Assembly (NCBI GenBank): GCA_022925895.1
Contig: JAKSYS010000734.1
Location: 1 to 29,392 of the forward strand
Reading direction: 5' to 3'
DNA: 29,392 bases
From: Fragilaria crotonensis
Taxonomy: Eukaryota; Bacillariophyta; Fragilariophyceae; Fragilariales; Fragilariaceae
A program made the position numbers and the translations under genes. Of the stretch, positions 1-8,686 are shown piece after piece (the first letter of the stretch is position 1; each line of letters begins with the position of its first letter). Under the pieces are notes generated by a model. That model did not search any database, had not been told where the DNA came from, and was given only the letters and a program-made list of their open reading frames with translations.

Positions 1-3
1 CTA

Positions 4-15
4 TGGCTGGGTGCA
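4..15 (+). repeat. Left terminal inverted repeat of the Tc1/mariner-like element
   Basis: TGGCTGGGTGCA matches the reverse complement of 3398-3409 exactly. Similarity fades quickly inside this block. It is preceded by TA at 2-3. Confidence 0.75.
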
Positions 16-202
16 CGAAAATGATTCGCAAGGTAGAGCTTTACGTACTAGTACTACTATTTATTTAGCGCGCGCATATTGAAAATTAATTGACACGCCG
101 AATCACTTGCTTCTCCAACCATCGACAATGATAGAGCACATCTAAACCAATCCTTGATATACCGTGGAGCCTTCCTGTACAAACATCATCCTCTTGCTCA
201 TC

Positions 203-3200
203 ATGAGTGGAAATGCGTCGAAGCTCCTCGGTATTCGGACGCGTAATCAGTTTGTGATAAGCAGTTTCAACGCCGTTTTTCAAGATGTTCGGCTACATGA
301 CGTATGGTGGCAAGCGCAGACATTGGTCGACGAAATCAATACAAGATATCAACTTGAAGGCAATATAGAGATCAAAAAGGCCGAACTCCTACGTATCATT
401 AACAGGGAGTATCATGAGAAGTCCATCGAAGGCAACATTTTTGTGGGTGCTGATGGCGATGAAGGTCTCAAACTCTTCCGACACGACTTCAAGACAAGGG
501 AAGAAGGCCGAAAGCAGGTGAAGTATGATTTCTTCCAAGTGACTGCAAGAGTTGTTCCTCAATCCTACCCAACCACATCCAATTCTTTAACTTGGAAAGA
601 CCAAAATGCATCAAAGCCGCTGCCTCCGAGGACACGGCAGCATGTTGACTTCAAGTCCTCGCAATATACTATTCCAGATGGAGCTTCTGCAGTGGCAAAC
701 AAGAAACGCAAATTTAATGTTACTGGTGCCGATCAAGAAGCAATTGAGCCATCTGGGAGTTCTTGTTTGTTGTCAGTGACCGCAGAGGAAGCGCTCTCCC
801 CGCCTTCTTGTGCAATGTCATACTGGGATTCTGGTGATTCGAGAAAGCTCTTTGCTCCAAAAGCATTGTATGGCATAGACTGCGATGTGCAGAAAATTGT
901 GATTGATCGGATAGAGAAGCTTGAGAAAGTCAATTGTTATGCCGCTGATTGGAGGGAAGTTGTGGATGGTGGTGATCAAGATGATCTGTGTTCCGAACAC
1001 GACATCTTCATTCTACGGCAAAGGAGTATGTACCTCGCCTGTGCATTGCGGAAATTTGTCGACGAGGTGACCAATCAATCAAGGTGGACTTGGCAGCTTT
1101 GTCTTGAACATGCCATCCAATTAATGAATGACATTGGAATTGAGACTTACTCCCATTGGCGGCCACTCGCGAGATGGCACCGACGATTGGCATACAGCCC
1201 AAAAGATGCCTTTATAAAGAGTCCTGCTCCAAAGAGTCGACTGCCTCCATTTTTTCTCGAGAATCCAGATGCGATGAATGCTTTCAAGAAGTATGGGGTG
1301 AGCATTTTGAAAGAGCTGTCAGTGGAGAGGATGCACACGTATGTGCTCGAAACATTAATTCCAATAATGAGAGCGAGAGTAGAGAGTGGCCTCCAAGAAA
1401 TTGAATCTTGTGACGACGACGAAGTATTATCATCGCAGCGGTCTGCTAATATAGATGAGCTTTCCCATGATACGAAGGACTTCCTTCAGAGTTATGGTTT
1501 GTCGAAAGTATCCATGGCCACGGTGTTGAGATGGATGCATTCGGCCGGTTTCCGATATAAAAACCGGAGCAAGCATTACTTCGTTGACGGACACGAGAAG
1601 CCCGAAACTCTTGCATATCGCCCGGTCTTCACCAAGCGATACATTGCTCATGAAGTTCAGGCTTACCGATGGATTCAGCTTAGTCTTTTAGCTGCTAAAA
1701 TACTAGAGGCACAAGATCTCATCGCAAAGAACTGTGGCTATCGATATGTCGATCCCATCACTAACGTCGACATGGTGGAGTATCACATTGATTCCATTCC
1801 CAGTGATAAGATCGGCAATCTTGCGGGGCCATTTGGAGGACAGTTGAGTGTGAGAAGGGACATAAATAAGCCGATCGTTATGTTTATTGGACAAGATGAA
1901 GCAATCTTCAAGCAATTCTCGTTTGTTTCAAAGATGTGGACAGGTCCGAAGGGCGAGCGTCCCCTGCTCCCTAAGGACGAAGGAGCAGGGGTGATGATAT
2001 CCTCATTCATCGGCAGGGAGTACGGCTTAATCCAGGAATTAGATCTAGACACACTCAATTCCGTGAACGAGATACGACGTGGAGCCAGATATGCAGACGA
2101 GGAAGCGGCTATGGACGTGTATGGCTCTTCCCTCAAACCGCAGCTTTCAGCTGGCAAGTCTCCATTCCTGACTTACTTCGACTACGGAGAAAACAAAGAA
2201 GGCTACTGGGACTACAACCATATGGTCCTACAGTTTGAAGACGTGGTCGACTGTCTAAAGGTTATGCATCCAAACTATCACTTCGTGTTTTTGTTCGACC
2301 ATTCATCGGGACACGCCAAACAACGCCCTGATGGTCTGAATGCGTCAAGGATGAATAAGTCATTTGGAGGCAAATCCCCAGCGATGCACCCGACAGTGAT
2401 TGAAAGGGAGTCTGGCTTCCTTGGCCCTTATCCTCGTATCCTTGAACCTGGTCATACGCAGCGTCTGACGTTCACCGAAACAGACGTTGGACCATTCTGG
2501 ATGACTCCGAACGAGCGCATTTGCAATCGTCTAGACCAAGATCTTGATTCTGATCCAGCAACAATCATTCCGAGGAACAAGTCTGAGTTAATCCTTGAGC
2601 TGCATGGCAAAGGAATAAAGACAAAAGGGAAGAACAAGAAGGAACTGGTTGTACTTTGTGTGAACAATGGCATTCCTATCAATCGCGGCGACGTCCCTAA
2701 AATCAAGGAAGGATGGGTGGGAAAGGCAAAGGGTTTGCTTCAGATTTTATGGGAACGAGGTTTTATTGATACAAGCAAACTGTCGAGCTACACACTTACC
2801 GGAAGAAAGAACGAGCTCGGCAATGTGGATGTGAGCTTTAGCTTGAAGCATCTTATGGCCATGTGTCCAGATTTCTTGAATGAAGAAGGAATGATGGAAC
2901 ATATCGGAGCGGAACTTGGTGTGGAAGTCATGTTGACTCCCAAATGCCACGCTGAAATTGCCGGTGAAGGAGTGGAATATATGTGGGCATGTAGCAAAGG
3001 GGCTTATCGCAATCTTGCTTTGAAAGAGAAGAAAGGAAAAGAAAACTTCATTGCAGGAGTTAGACATTGTTTGTCGGCGAAAGTCATTTCAGTCGAGCGC
3101 ATTCGAAAGTTCGCAAGACGAGCACGGCAATACCTGATTGCTTACCACGCTATTGACAGCGGTCAAGTCGGCGCTGAAATTCAACAAGACTGCTCCAAGT

Positions 3201-3295
3201 ATGGTCCTGTTGGATTGGAGAAGCTGCTTGCAAAGTTCAGAACGCATCGATGTGCCATGGACTTCGATTTCAAGTTTGTGATGAATCCTGATTAG
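203..3295 (+). CDS. Large DDE transposase of a Tc1/mariner-like element, with SAP-like motif
   Basis: I place the start at the ATG at 203 (MSGNASK...), giving about 1030 residues; the frame is open upstream to 164 but only through a GTG. The catalytic-looking core lies in the C-terminal half. GQDEAIFKQ holds the first Asp (about residue 565), FLFDHSSGH the second (about 699), and a Glu 35 residues later (about 734) would give a DD34E spacing; the Glu assignment is tentative. The stretch around LPKDEGAGVMISSFI resembles the segment after the first Asp in large fungal and stramenopile DDE proteins. Residues about 793-825 fit a SAP-type DNA-binding helix pair (ELILELHGKGIKTKGKNKKE). A basic NKKRK patch near residue 167 could be a nuclear signal. 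The family is much longer than classical Tc1 transposases (about 340 residues). The flanking inverted repeats and TA duplications support transposase function. No frameshift is visible. Confidence 0.75.
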   Translation: MSGNASKLLGIRTRNQFVISSFNAVFQDVRLHDVWWQAQTLVDEINTRYQLEGNIEIKKAELLRIINREYHEKSIEGNIFVGADGDEGLKLFRHDFKTREEGRKQVKYDFFQVTARVVPQSYPTTSNSLTWKDQNASKPLPPRTRQHVDFKSSQYTIPDGASAVANKKRKFNVTGADQEAIEPSGSSCLLSVTAEEALSPPSCAMSYWDSGDSRKLFAPKALYGIDCDVQKIVIDRIEKLEKVNCYAADWREVVDGGDQDDLCSEHDIFILRQRSMYLACALRKFVDEVTNQSRWTWQLCLEHAIQLMNDIGIETYSHWRPLARWHRRLAYSPKDAFIKSPAPKSRLPPFFLENPDAMNAFKKYGVSILKELSVERMHTYVLETLIPIMRARVESGLQEIESCDDDEVLSSQRSANIDELSHDTKDFLQSYGLSKVSMATVLRWMHSAGFRYKNRSKHYFVDGHEKPETLAYRPVFTKRYIAHEVQAYRWIQLSLLAAKILEAQDLIAKNCGYRYVDPITNVDMVEYHIDSIPSDKIGNLAGPFGGQLSVRRDINKPIVMFIGQDEAIFKQFSFVSKMWTGPKGERPLLPKDEGAGVMISSFIGREYGLIQELDLDTLNSVNEIRRGARYADEEAAMDVYGSSLKPQLSAGKSPFLTYFDYGENKEGYWDYNHMVLQFEDVVDCLKVMHPNYHFVFLFDHSSGHAKQRPDGLNASRMNKSFGGKSPAMHPTVIERESGFLGPYPRILEPGHTQRLTFTETDVGPFWMTPNERICNRLDQDLDSDPATIIPRNKSELILELHGKGIKTKGKNKKELVVLCVNNGIPINRGDVPKIKEGWVGKAKGLLQILWERGFIDTSKLSSYTLTGRKNELGNVDVSFSLKHLMAMCPDFLNEEGMMEHIGAELGVEVMLTPKCHAEIAGEGVEYMWACSKGAYRNLALKEKKGKENFIAGVRHCLSAKVISVERIRKFARRARQYLIAYHAIDSGQVGAEIQQDCSKYGPVGLEKLLAKFRTHRCAMDFDFKFVMNPD

Positions 3296-3397
3296 AATTG
3301 CAAAATCTTTATGCAGTAGCTCTGCCGTAGACTTAGTATGTTTTGGATGCCATCAATGTACCAGGCCTACGCCCGGCTACCTAGTGTACCCAAAATC

Positions 3398-3409
3398 TGC
3401 ACCCAGCCA
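3398..3409 (-). repeat. Right terminal inverted repeat of the Tc1/mariner-like element
   Basis: TGCACCCAGCCA is the exact reverse complement of the left end. It is followed by TA at 3410-3411, giving the matching half of the target duplication. Confidence 0.75.
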
Positions 3410-3827
3410 TATATTATAAATTAATTGTGTGCGTGCGTGTGTCAGTCCGTCCGTCTGTTACGGAGTATGACCACTCTGGGGTACTGGATCAAATGTTGCA
3501 CTGTTACGTGGATTACATGTACTACAGGTCTACAGTACATAAACGGACGGTAATTTATGTTGAAACGACAGTGTGTTACGTTACTGAACTACAATACTGT
3601 ACTAATTCAAAGTTACTGGATGGAATACTCATTGAATTTGCTGTGAACAGGTTGCTTGACAAATGCTACCTGGTACTGTAAAATATACCGTACTTCATGA
3701 AGTTTCCTACGTTGGTACCATGGTACTGCATACTGTAGGGGAAAAAAGTAGTGGTACGGAGTACGACCAGGTTGGGGTACTGTACGTCCAGTTTCCTGTA
3801 GTAGACACTCCGATCAAATGTGAGGTA

Positions 3828-3862
3828 CCTGGAGGTTCCGGAAGTCTGGCTTTTATGCCGTA
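3828..3862 (+). repeat. Left arm of a MITE-like inverted repeat
   Basis: CCTGGAGGTTCCGGAAGT and the following bases match the reverse complement of 4706-4740 with a few mismatches over about 35 bp. The arms enclose about 0.9 kb, including the foldback element. No target duplication was recognised. Confidence 0.5.
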
Positions 3863-4051
3863 TCGTACATTTGTCTACACAAATTCTGTACGTGCGATTC
3901 CTTCAAAACAAAAGCTAAATAAATCCAAGTCTGATATAAATCGGAACGGTGAGCTAATGATCCTTTTTAATTAACAACAAGCACTTGTATTTGAAGTTAA
4001 GTAATGGAAGCGGAAATGACTTCTCTGACGACGGTTTAAATAAGGTGGTTA

Positions 4052-4512
4052 AACTACTTAGTAAGGATATGTCCAAAAGCCATTGGCTTCCAGAAGCCAT
4101 TGGCTTAAGCCAGTGGCTTCTGAAAGTCATTGGCTTAAGCCAATGGCTTCTGGAAGTCAATGGCTTAAGCCAATGGCTTCGCCGAGGTAATCAAAGAACG
4201 TGTTTTATTCCTATGGGAACTCGTTATAAAGGAAACGAGACATAATGAGGGGTCATCGTCAAATGCGTATCATATATTCAAGTCTCTAAGTTCGAACGAC
4301 ACTGTCTATTTGAAGATGAAAAGCCGTAAGTTAGACCTTTGATGACGAGCTTCCAATAATATTAAAACGTGTGTTTTTCAGTTTGGCTTCGCCGACTGTA
4401 GCGTGGAAGCCATTGGCTTCCAGAAGCCTTTGGCTTAAGCCAATGACTTCCAGAAGCTTTTGTCTTAAGCCATTGGCTTCTGGAAGCCAATGGCTTTTAT
4501 CCCTAAGTAGTT
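4052..4512. repeat. Foldback element of nested GGCTTAAGCC palindromes
   Basis: The left arm starts AACTACTTAG and runs to about 4185. It is repeated in inverted orientation on the right (about 4386-4512, ending CTAAGTAGTT). Each arm is itself an array of about 30-bp units combining TTGGCTTAAGCCAATGG with CTTCCAGAAG or CTTCTGGAAG, so hairpins can form within and between arms. The central 200 bp (about 4190-4385) is unrelated. This architecture is typical of foldback or MITE-type non-autonomous elements. No coding capacity. Confidence 0.65.
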
Positions 4513-4705
4513 CCACGTACAATGCGTTGATTTGACGTTTGCACACGTCGTTTCGATGCAATGTACTTAAGACTCTCGACATCACGTTTGGTAATTAAAA
4601 AAGGGACACATAATCAAGACATTCGAAATCGGTGCAAGGGGGGGATAATTTATCTGGATCCGTTCGAAATGGAATACGATAGTATGCGTGGCCGCCAGTA
4701 TTCCG

Positions 4706-4740
4706 TACGGCAAAAAAGCCAAACTTCCGGAACCTCCTGG
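4706..4740 (-). repeat. Right arm of a MITE-like inverted repeat
   Basis: Its reverse complement begins CCAGGAGGTTCCGGAAGT and continues in parallel with 3828-3862. A copy of the CGGAGTATGACC module follows about 35 bp outside, just as a related module precedes the left arm. Confidence 0.5.
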
Positions 4741-4834
4741 ATCAAATGAATACTGTCTGAATTTTTTCACTGTGCGACGGAGTATGACCACTCTGGGGTA
4801 CTGCAGTACTTGCGTATAGTACTGACTGTACAAA

Positions 4835-4960
4835 CAGTAACTACGGAGCTTCGCCAGGGTTGAGTACTGAAAGTAAACAGTAACAGTAACTACGGAGCGT
4901 CGCCAGGGTTGAGTACTGAAAGTAAACAGTAACAGTAACCAAGAAGCTTCGCCAGTATTG
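4835..4960. repeat. 49-bp tandem repeat, about 2.5 copies
   Basis: Units begin CAGTAACTACGGAGC at 4835 and 4884; a partial third begins CAGTAACCAAGAAGC at 4933. Each contains TCGCCAGGGTTGAGTACTG or a close variant. Spacing is exactly 49 bp. Confidence 0.7.
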
Positions 4961-5160
4961 GTGCTTGGCCCCCCCATGAACGCAAAGTTTTTCATTCCAA
5001 AGTTCAACCCCTACTCAAATAACGCTCTATTAACGGTGGGTTTTTTCGTCTTTAAAAAATAACGCTTCATTAACGGCGGGTTGCGTCGTGAAGTTGCATT
5101 ATTGGTGGTCATTGCACAGTACTGTACGCTGGCTGTACTGTAGTCCCTGTTACGACTCTA

Positions 5161-5430
5161 CATTGTACTCCAGTCAAACGACGTCAGTTTCCAGTTCAAC
5201 CAGCATATGCAATGACGATCAACAAGAGTCAAGGTCAAACATTGCGAAGAGTTGGCATTTTCTTGCCACAAGGTGTATTTGCACATGGCCAGCTTTACGT
5301 TGCTCTCTCAAGAGTTCGTAACCCACATGATCTTTTCATATTTACTGATGGTCATCTTCTGCACAACATTGTTTATAAGGAGGTCCTGATATCAAAACTG
5401 TGCCCTCAGTATCATCAACAGGATTTGTAA
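5161..5430 (+). pseudogene. C-terminal remnant of a Helitron/PIF1-type helicase
   Basis: The open frame reads RRQFPVQPAYAMTINKSQGQ, then LYVALSRVRNPHDLFIF. These are the last conserved motifs (V and VI) of superfamily 1B PIF1 helicases and of the helicase domain of Helitron Rep/Hel proteins. Only about 85 residues survive. The Walker A/B motifs and the Rep HUH domain are absent upstream, and homology stops around 5161 in repeat-rich sequence. The natural stop is at 5428-5430. Helitron ends (CTRR with a preceding hairpin) were not identified. It could be a fragment of a host PIF1 gene, but the repeat setting favours a Helitron. Confidence 0.65.
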
Positions 5431-5670
5431 ACAACTTCAATACTGTGTATTTTAGCAATCTAAATTAGCAAATTTCTATGAATTTGTCACTTTTTTCCTC
5501 ATCTAATTGTGTTGTAAAACACATCATTTGCAGCACGCTTGCCACTACACACAACCGTGCACAACCCATACCGTACATGTATTCCAAAAGTCCGACCAAT
5601 TGGGAGGCGTGGGTTTTTTCGTTTTTACCGTACACGTATTCCAAAAGTCCGACCAATTGGGAGGCACCCA
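5431..5670. repeat. Short spacer with a 57-bp tandem duplication
   Basis: CCGTACATGTATTCCAAAAG at 5571 recurs at 5628 (one base changed), and both continue into GTCCGACCAATTGGGAGGC; the period is 57 bp. The pogo-like element is inserted immediately after the second, truncated unit. No gene is seen. Confidence 0.6.
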
Positions 5671-5700
5671 CTACCGTAAATTGCGCCCATTAAGGGATGG
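5671..5700 (+). repeat. Left 30-bp terminal inverted repeat of the pogo-like element
   Basis: CTACCGTAAATTGCGCCCAT and the next ten bases are identical to the reverse complement of 8657-8686. The outermost CTA includes the presumed TA duplication. Two further modules just inside (5700-5720 and 5733-5754) recur in direct, not inverted, orientation near the right end. Confidence 0.85.
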
Positions 5701-5820
5701 CGGTGATTAAGAGATTTCGACGGAATTTTCACGGAATCTCATGTACATCCTAAATCACGCAATTTTGCAGTGATTAAGGGATGCTTATACAACGTTCTCG
5801 CATGGTGGCACACAGTGGCC

Positions 5821-6970
5821 ATGAGCATTCATCACCCAACTGGGATCACCGTGGAAATTGTTGGCATAGAAGCCAACAGCAATGGCCGATCATGTTATCA
5901 ACATGATGTTTGTGGCACACTTGTTGAGGAAGATGTCGTTTTGAGGCTCAGAAAGGTGCAAATTCTCAACTGTGTTGGTAGAGAAGAAACCGCAATTGCC
6001 GCATATCATGTATCCGATGGTATTGACCAGTGTCGCGTTGGATTTTTGCAGCGTCACTTTGTTGCTCACGCCAAAACATTTGATGGCGTTTTGGCGCAAG
6101 TGACAGAGGTATATTCACCTGAAAGCGACAGTCCGATCAAGCGAAAGAAGTGGCGACACAACATGGGCTGCTGTCTTGCAGCACTTATCTCTGATTTCCG
6201 TCGGCGGCAAAACACATTCCCAGCAAGGCCACCTCTACTTTCTTGGCCAAAATTGCAAAAGGTGAAGAAGATGGTGCAGAAGAAATGGCGCCCTTACTAA
6301 TTGTTCGGAAGGAGACAAAGAAGATTTTGAGCATACTAATGACAGTCCAGGTGCATCCATTGATGCGTCGATGAGACGCAATGATGGAAATGTGACAGAT
6401 TTAACAAACACAACAACGGGTGCACCGTCACAACAGTGTTGCACCCTCCAGCTAAGGAGGCAAGTCAACCTGCAAAAAAGAGAGAAAATGCGGAAATCCA
6501 GCATGAATTTTCACCGTCCAGGCATAGCACTTGTATTGTGGAGAAGATGGCGTCGGTGCCAAAAAATGTGGCTCCTCAGAGGAAAGGAGCCCCTTGCTGC
6601 TGCTGTTGCAACAGCTACTACAACGGTCGCAGAAATCAACGAATTAACGCCATCCAGGCAAAGCACTCGTATTGCGGAGAAGACATTGGCTTCGGCGCCA
6701 AAAGATGCTGTGCTGTCTCCTCAGAGGAAACAAGCACCTATTGCTTCCGCTGCTGCTGCAGCAGCAGCCGCTACAACTCCTACAACAGCTGCTACTAGGG
6801 TGAGAAAGCCAGTGAAGAGGAAAAAGAAATTTGGATTGCCGGACAAGAAAAAGGTGCCAGTCGATGAATTAGAAGTCCGATATTTAAAGACCGGACACAA
6901 GGTGTACGTGTGTTTTAGTGATGATAGTGACGATGAAGATTACATTGCTGACAAGGATAGCGGTAGCTAG
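5821..6970 (+). pseudogene. Second (accessory) gene of the pogo-like element, frameshifted
   Basis: The likely start is the ATG at 5821 (GCCATGAGC context; MSIHHPTGITVEIVG...). The first frame runs to a stop at 6298-6300. Coding character then continues in the next frame (acidic, CSEGDKEDFEHTNDSPG), returns to the first around 6435 (PPAKEASQPAKK) and ends in the second frame at 6968-6970. At least three frameshifts are therefore inferred, near 6295, 6430 and 6590. The N-terminal part contains CGTLVEEDVVLRLRKVQI and a Cys/His-rich region, with no domain I can name. The middle holds two diverged copies of a segment built on PSRxSTxIxEK...PQRK, followed by an alanine/threonine run, a basic KPVKRKKK patch and an acidic tail. 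The basic and acidic segments suggest a nuclear or chromatin-associated protein, but that is inference. Function unknown. Confidence 0.5.
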
Positions 6971-7075
6971 CAAATGAGGAGGATGAAAGAAATGAGCGAT
7001 GGTAAAAGCATAAACGTAAAATGTATCAGATAACTTTTACTACTACTCTACTACTACTCATTCTGTTTCTCGCTC

Positions 7076-8453
7076 TTATTCTGTGTCTGTGCTGTCTACG
7101 TCGCCTTCCTCATCTTCACTTTCCTCCTCACGACGTTCAATTTCGTCAAGGACAGCAGGTATGGCTTCCTCGGCATTCACAACTGCTGGCGGTCCTTCTG
7201 CTGCAGGCGCTTGCGGAAACCAGGAGTACTCGCCATGCCTCCAAGCATTCTTTATCATTTGTGAGGGCATGCTGTTTGTTGCAATCCGAGTCCACTCAAT
7301 AATGTTCTCTCTTGTCGGCGGAGATGTTGTACCATTCGCCAATCCTTCCGCTATCATCCACTCCTCCCACTGTTGTCTTATCCGGTTCTTAAACGGCTTA
7401 TTCACGCCAATGTCGACAGGCTGGCACAATGACGTACACCCCAGGAATGTGTTCGACCTCAACTCCTAAATCTTGTATCATACCGACTACTGATGCCATC
7501 ATGTGACAGCGGTACGAATCCAGAAACAAGATAGGAAGAATCCCAGCTGGCGCAGTCTCAATGTGTGGGCGAAGTACTTGCTCAACCCAAACAATCATGG
7601 CTTCCTCGTCCATCCAAGCATTTTGCTGACACAAATAAATCATGTCGTTTTCGTAGTTTGGAAATTCGCGTTGCACAATACGCCCATTTCGAGCACCCTT
7701 GAAAATAAGCAGTGGCTTGAGAATCTTGCCAGAAGCAGTGACCGTCATGGCAAATGTGGCACGTTTAGTGTCACCTGTTGACTTTCGAATATGTACTGTG
7801 CGCCTCCCCACAATTTCAAGCGTTTTTTTCGCATTGTAAGTAAATGGAATCGGTGTCTGATCCATATTCAGAATGAAGTCTTCGTGTCTGCCTCCTTCTT
7901 GTGACACCTTTGGACGGGCAACATTCTGAATGTAATCCAAGGCCTCAGCAGCAACCTGTGCTGGCGAACGTTGTGATTCATTAGTCCCAAGGCGAAAGAC
8001 GAGCCCCTGACTTCGGATGAACCTTCGGGCTGAGTGATATTGGGCATCCCTTGATTTCATATGAAATTGCTCAGACAATTGAGCAGCTCTAACTGCCACC
8101 ATGCGAACTGACACTGCCATTCCTTGCTCACGGAGTTCGAAGATAAATTGCAATAATTCTTGTTTGTGTGCGGTCAAACAAGAATCCTTTCCACGATGAA
8201 TGCATTTTGCCTTGATGTTGTTTTTCTTGGTTTCAAGCATTGCATCAATTTTTTGCTTCCATGCCCAATGCATTCCAGAGGTTATGTTGAGGTCCTCACA
8301 TGCTTCACGACGCGTCATGCCATGCTGCTGCATCAAACGCTCCACTGTCCGAATGATTGCAGCCTTTTCCTGGATTGTGAACCTCCTCCGTCCTTTCCGA
8401 TATGCCCCTTTATTGACGGGTTCACCATTGTCATCTTCACTGTCTGAAGTCAT
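7076..8453 (-). pseudogene. pogo/Tigger-like DDE transposase with one frameshift
   Basis: Start ATG at 8451-8453 (MTSDSEDDNGE). Residues about 20-75 form a CENP-B/psq-type helix-turn-helix (RRRFTIQEKAAIIRTVERL), followed by a second DNA-binding segment. The DDE_1-type catalytic core shows the first Asp in LNMDQTPIPF and the second in LFLDSYRCHM. The third should lie in the conserved CTSLCQPVDIGVNKPFK block, but that block is in a different frame (7076-7462). The first frame stops at 7398, so one single-base indel near 7435-7445 separates the third Asp from the rest. Joined, the protein would be about 460 residues, normal for pogo/Tigger transposases, ending in an acidic tail. It lies between perfect terminal repeats and converges on the accessory gene. 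The call is secure; loss of function assumes the indel is real. Confidence 0.85.
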
Positions 8454-8656
8454 GGTTTCTTGTTAAGAAGGTAACAACAATGTTGAGTGAATATCAATGA
8501 ACCAGCAGTGATAATGAGTGAGCGCGCCATTTGTTCTGAACTTCAAGAATATGCTACAGTAGTAGTTGACTACTCCTACTGTCAGGAATCTTGTACATCC
8601 TAAAAATAAAAAATTGCGGTGATTAAGAGATTTCGAAAGTGATTTATGTACATTCC

Positions 8657-8686
8657 CCATCCCTTAATGGGCGCAATTTACGGTAG
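8657..8686 (-). repeat. Right 30-bp terminal inverted repeat of the pogo-like element
   Basis: Exact reverse complement of 5671-5700, ending CGGTAG. Just inside are direct copies of the left subterminal modules at 8616-8636 and 8585-8604. Confidence 0.85.

Larger units (their letters stand above)
4..3409 (+). mobile_element. Tc1/mariner-superfamily-like DNA transposon, apparently complete
   Basis: The ends carry a perfect 12-bp terminal inverted repeat (TGGCTGGGTGCA at 4-15 and its complement at 3398-3409). Each end is flanked by TA (2-3 and 3410-3411), the target duplication expected of the IS630/Tc1/mariner superfamily. Inside is one uninterrupted ORF covering about 90% of the element. Inverted repeat, TA duplication and DDE-like ORF together make this a whole element of 3406 bp. 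It is the only transposon in the window whose coding capacity is not visibly broken. Only two bases of left flank are present, so the left TA needs the neighbouring sequence for confirmation. Confidence 0.8.
3412..5160. other. Gene-free repeat patchwork
   Basis: I see no convincing gene here; the short ORFs are accidental. The stretch holds a foldback element (4052-4512), an enclosing inverted repeat (3828-3862 with 4706-4740) and a 49-bp tandem repeat (4835-4960). A recurring module beginning CGGAGTATGACCACTCTGGG occurs near 3460 and 4776, with a diverged copy near 3758. Two copies of an AATAACGCT...ATTAACGG module lie near 5018 and 5060. Base composition is rich in GTAC/TACTG words. Confidence 0.6.
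5674..8683 (-). mobile_element. pogo/Tigger-like DNA transposon with two genes
   Basis: A 30-bp perfect inverted repeat (5671-5700 and 8657-8686) closes the element. Reading the TA inside CTA/TAG at the two ends as the target duplication (5672-5673, 8684-8685) implies insertion at a CTAG site and a 3010-bp element. It contains a pogo-type transposase on the minus strand and a second gene on the plus strand, arranged tail to tail around 7000. Both genes carry frameshifts, so this copy is probably non-autonomous. Confidence 0.8.

Noticed and set aside
1783-2157. Minus-strand ORF inside the large transposase gene
   Set aside because: Shadow of the 203-3295 gene; no independent support.
4078-4500. 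CRISPR-like regularly spaced repeats
   Set aside because: The repeats are palindromic, abut each other without unique spacers and are mirrored between two arms; the context is eukaryotic.
4582-5007. Minus-strand ORF of 141 codons
   Set aside because: Made almost entirely of tandem and inverted repeat sequence; the apparent protein repeats just reflect the 49-bp unit.
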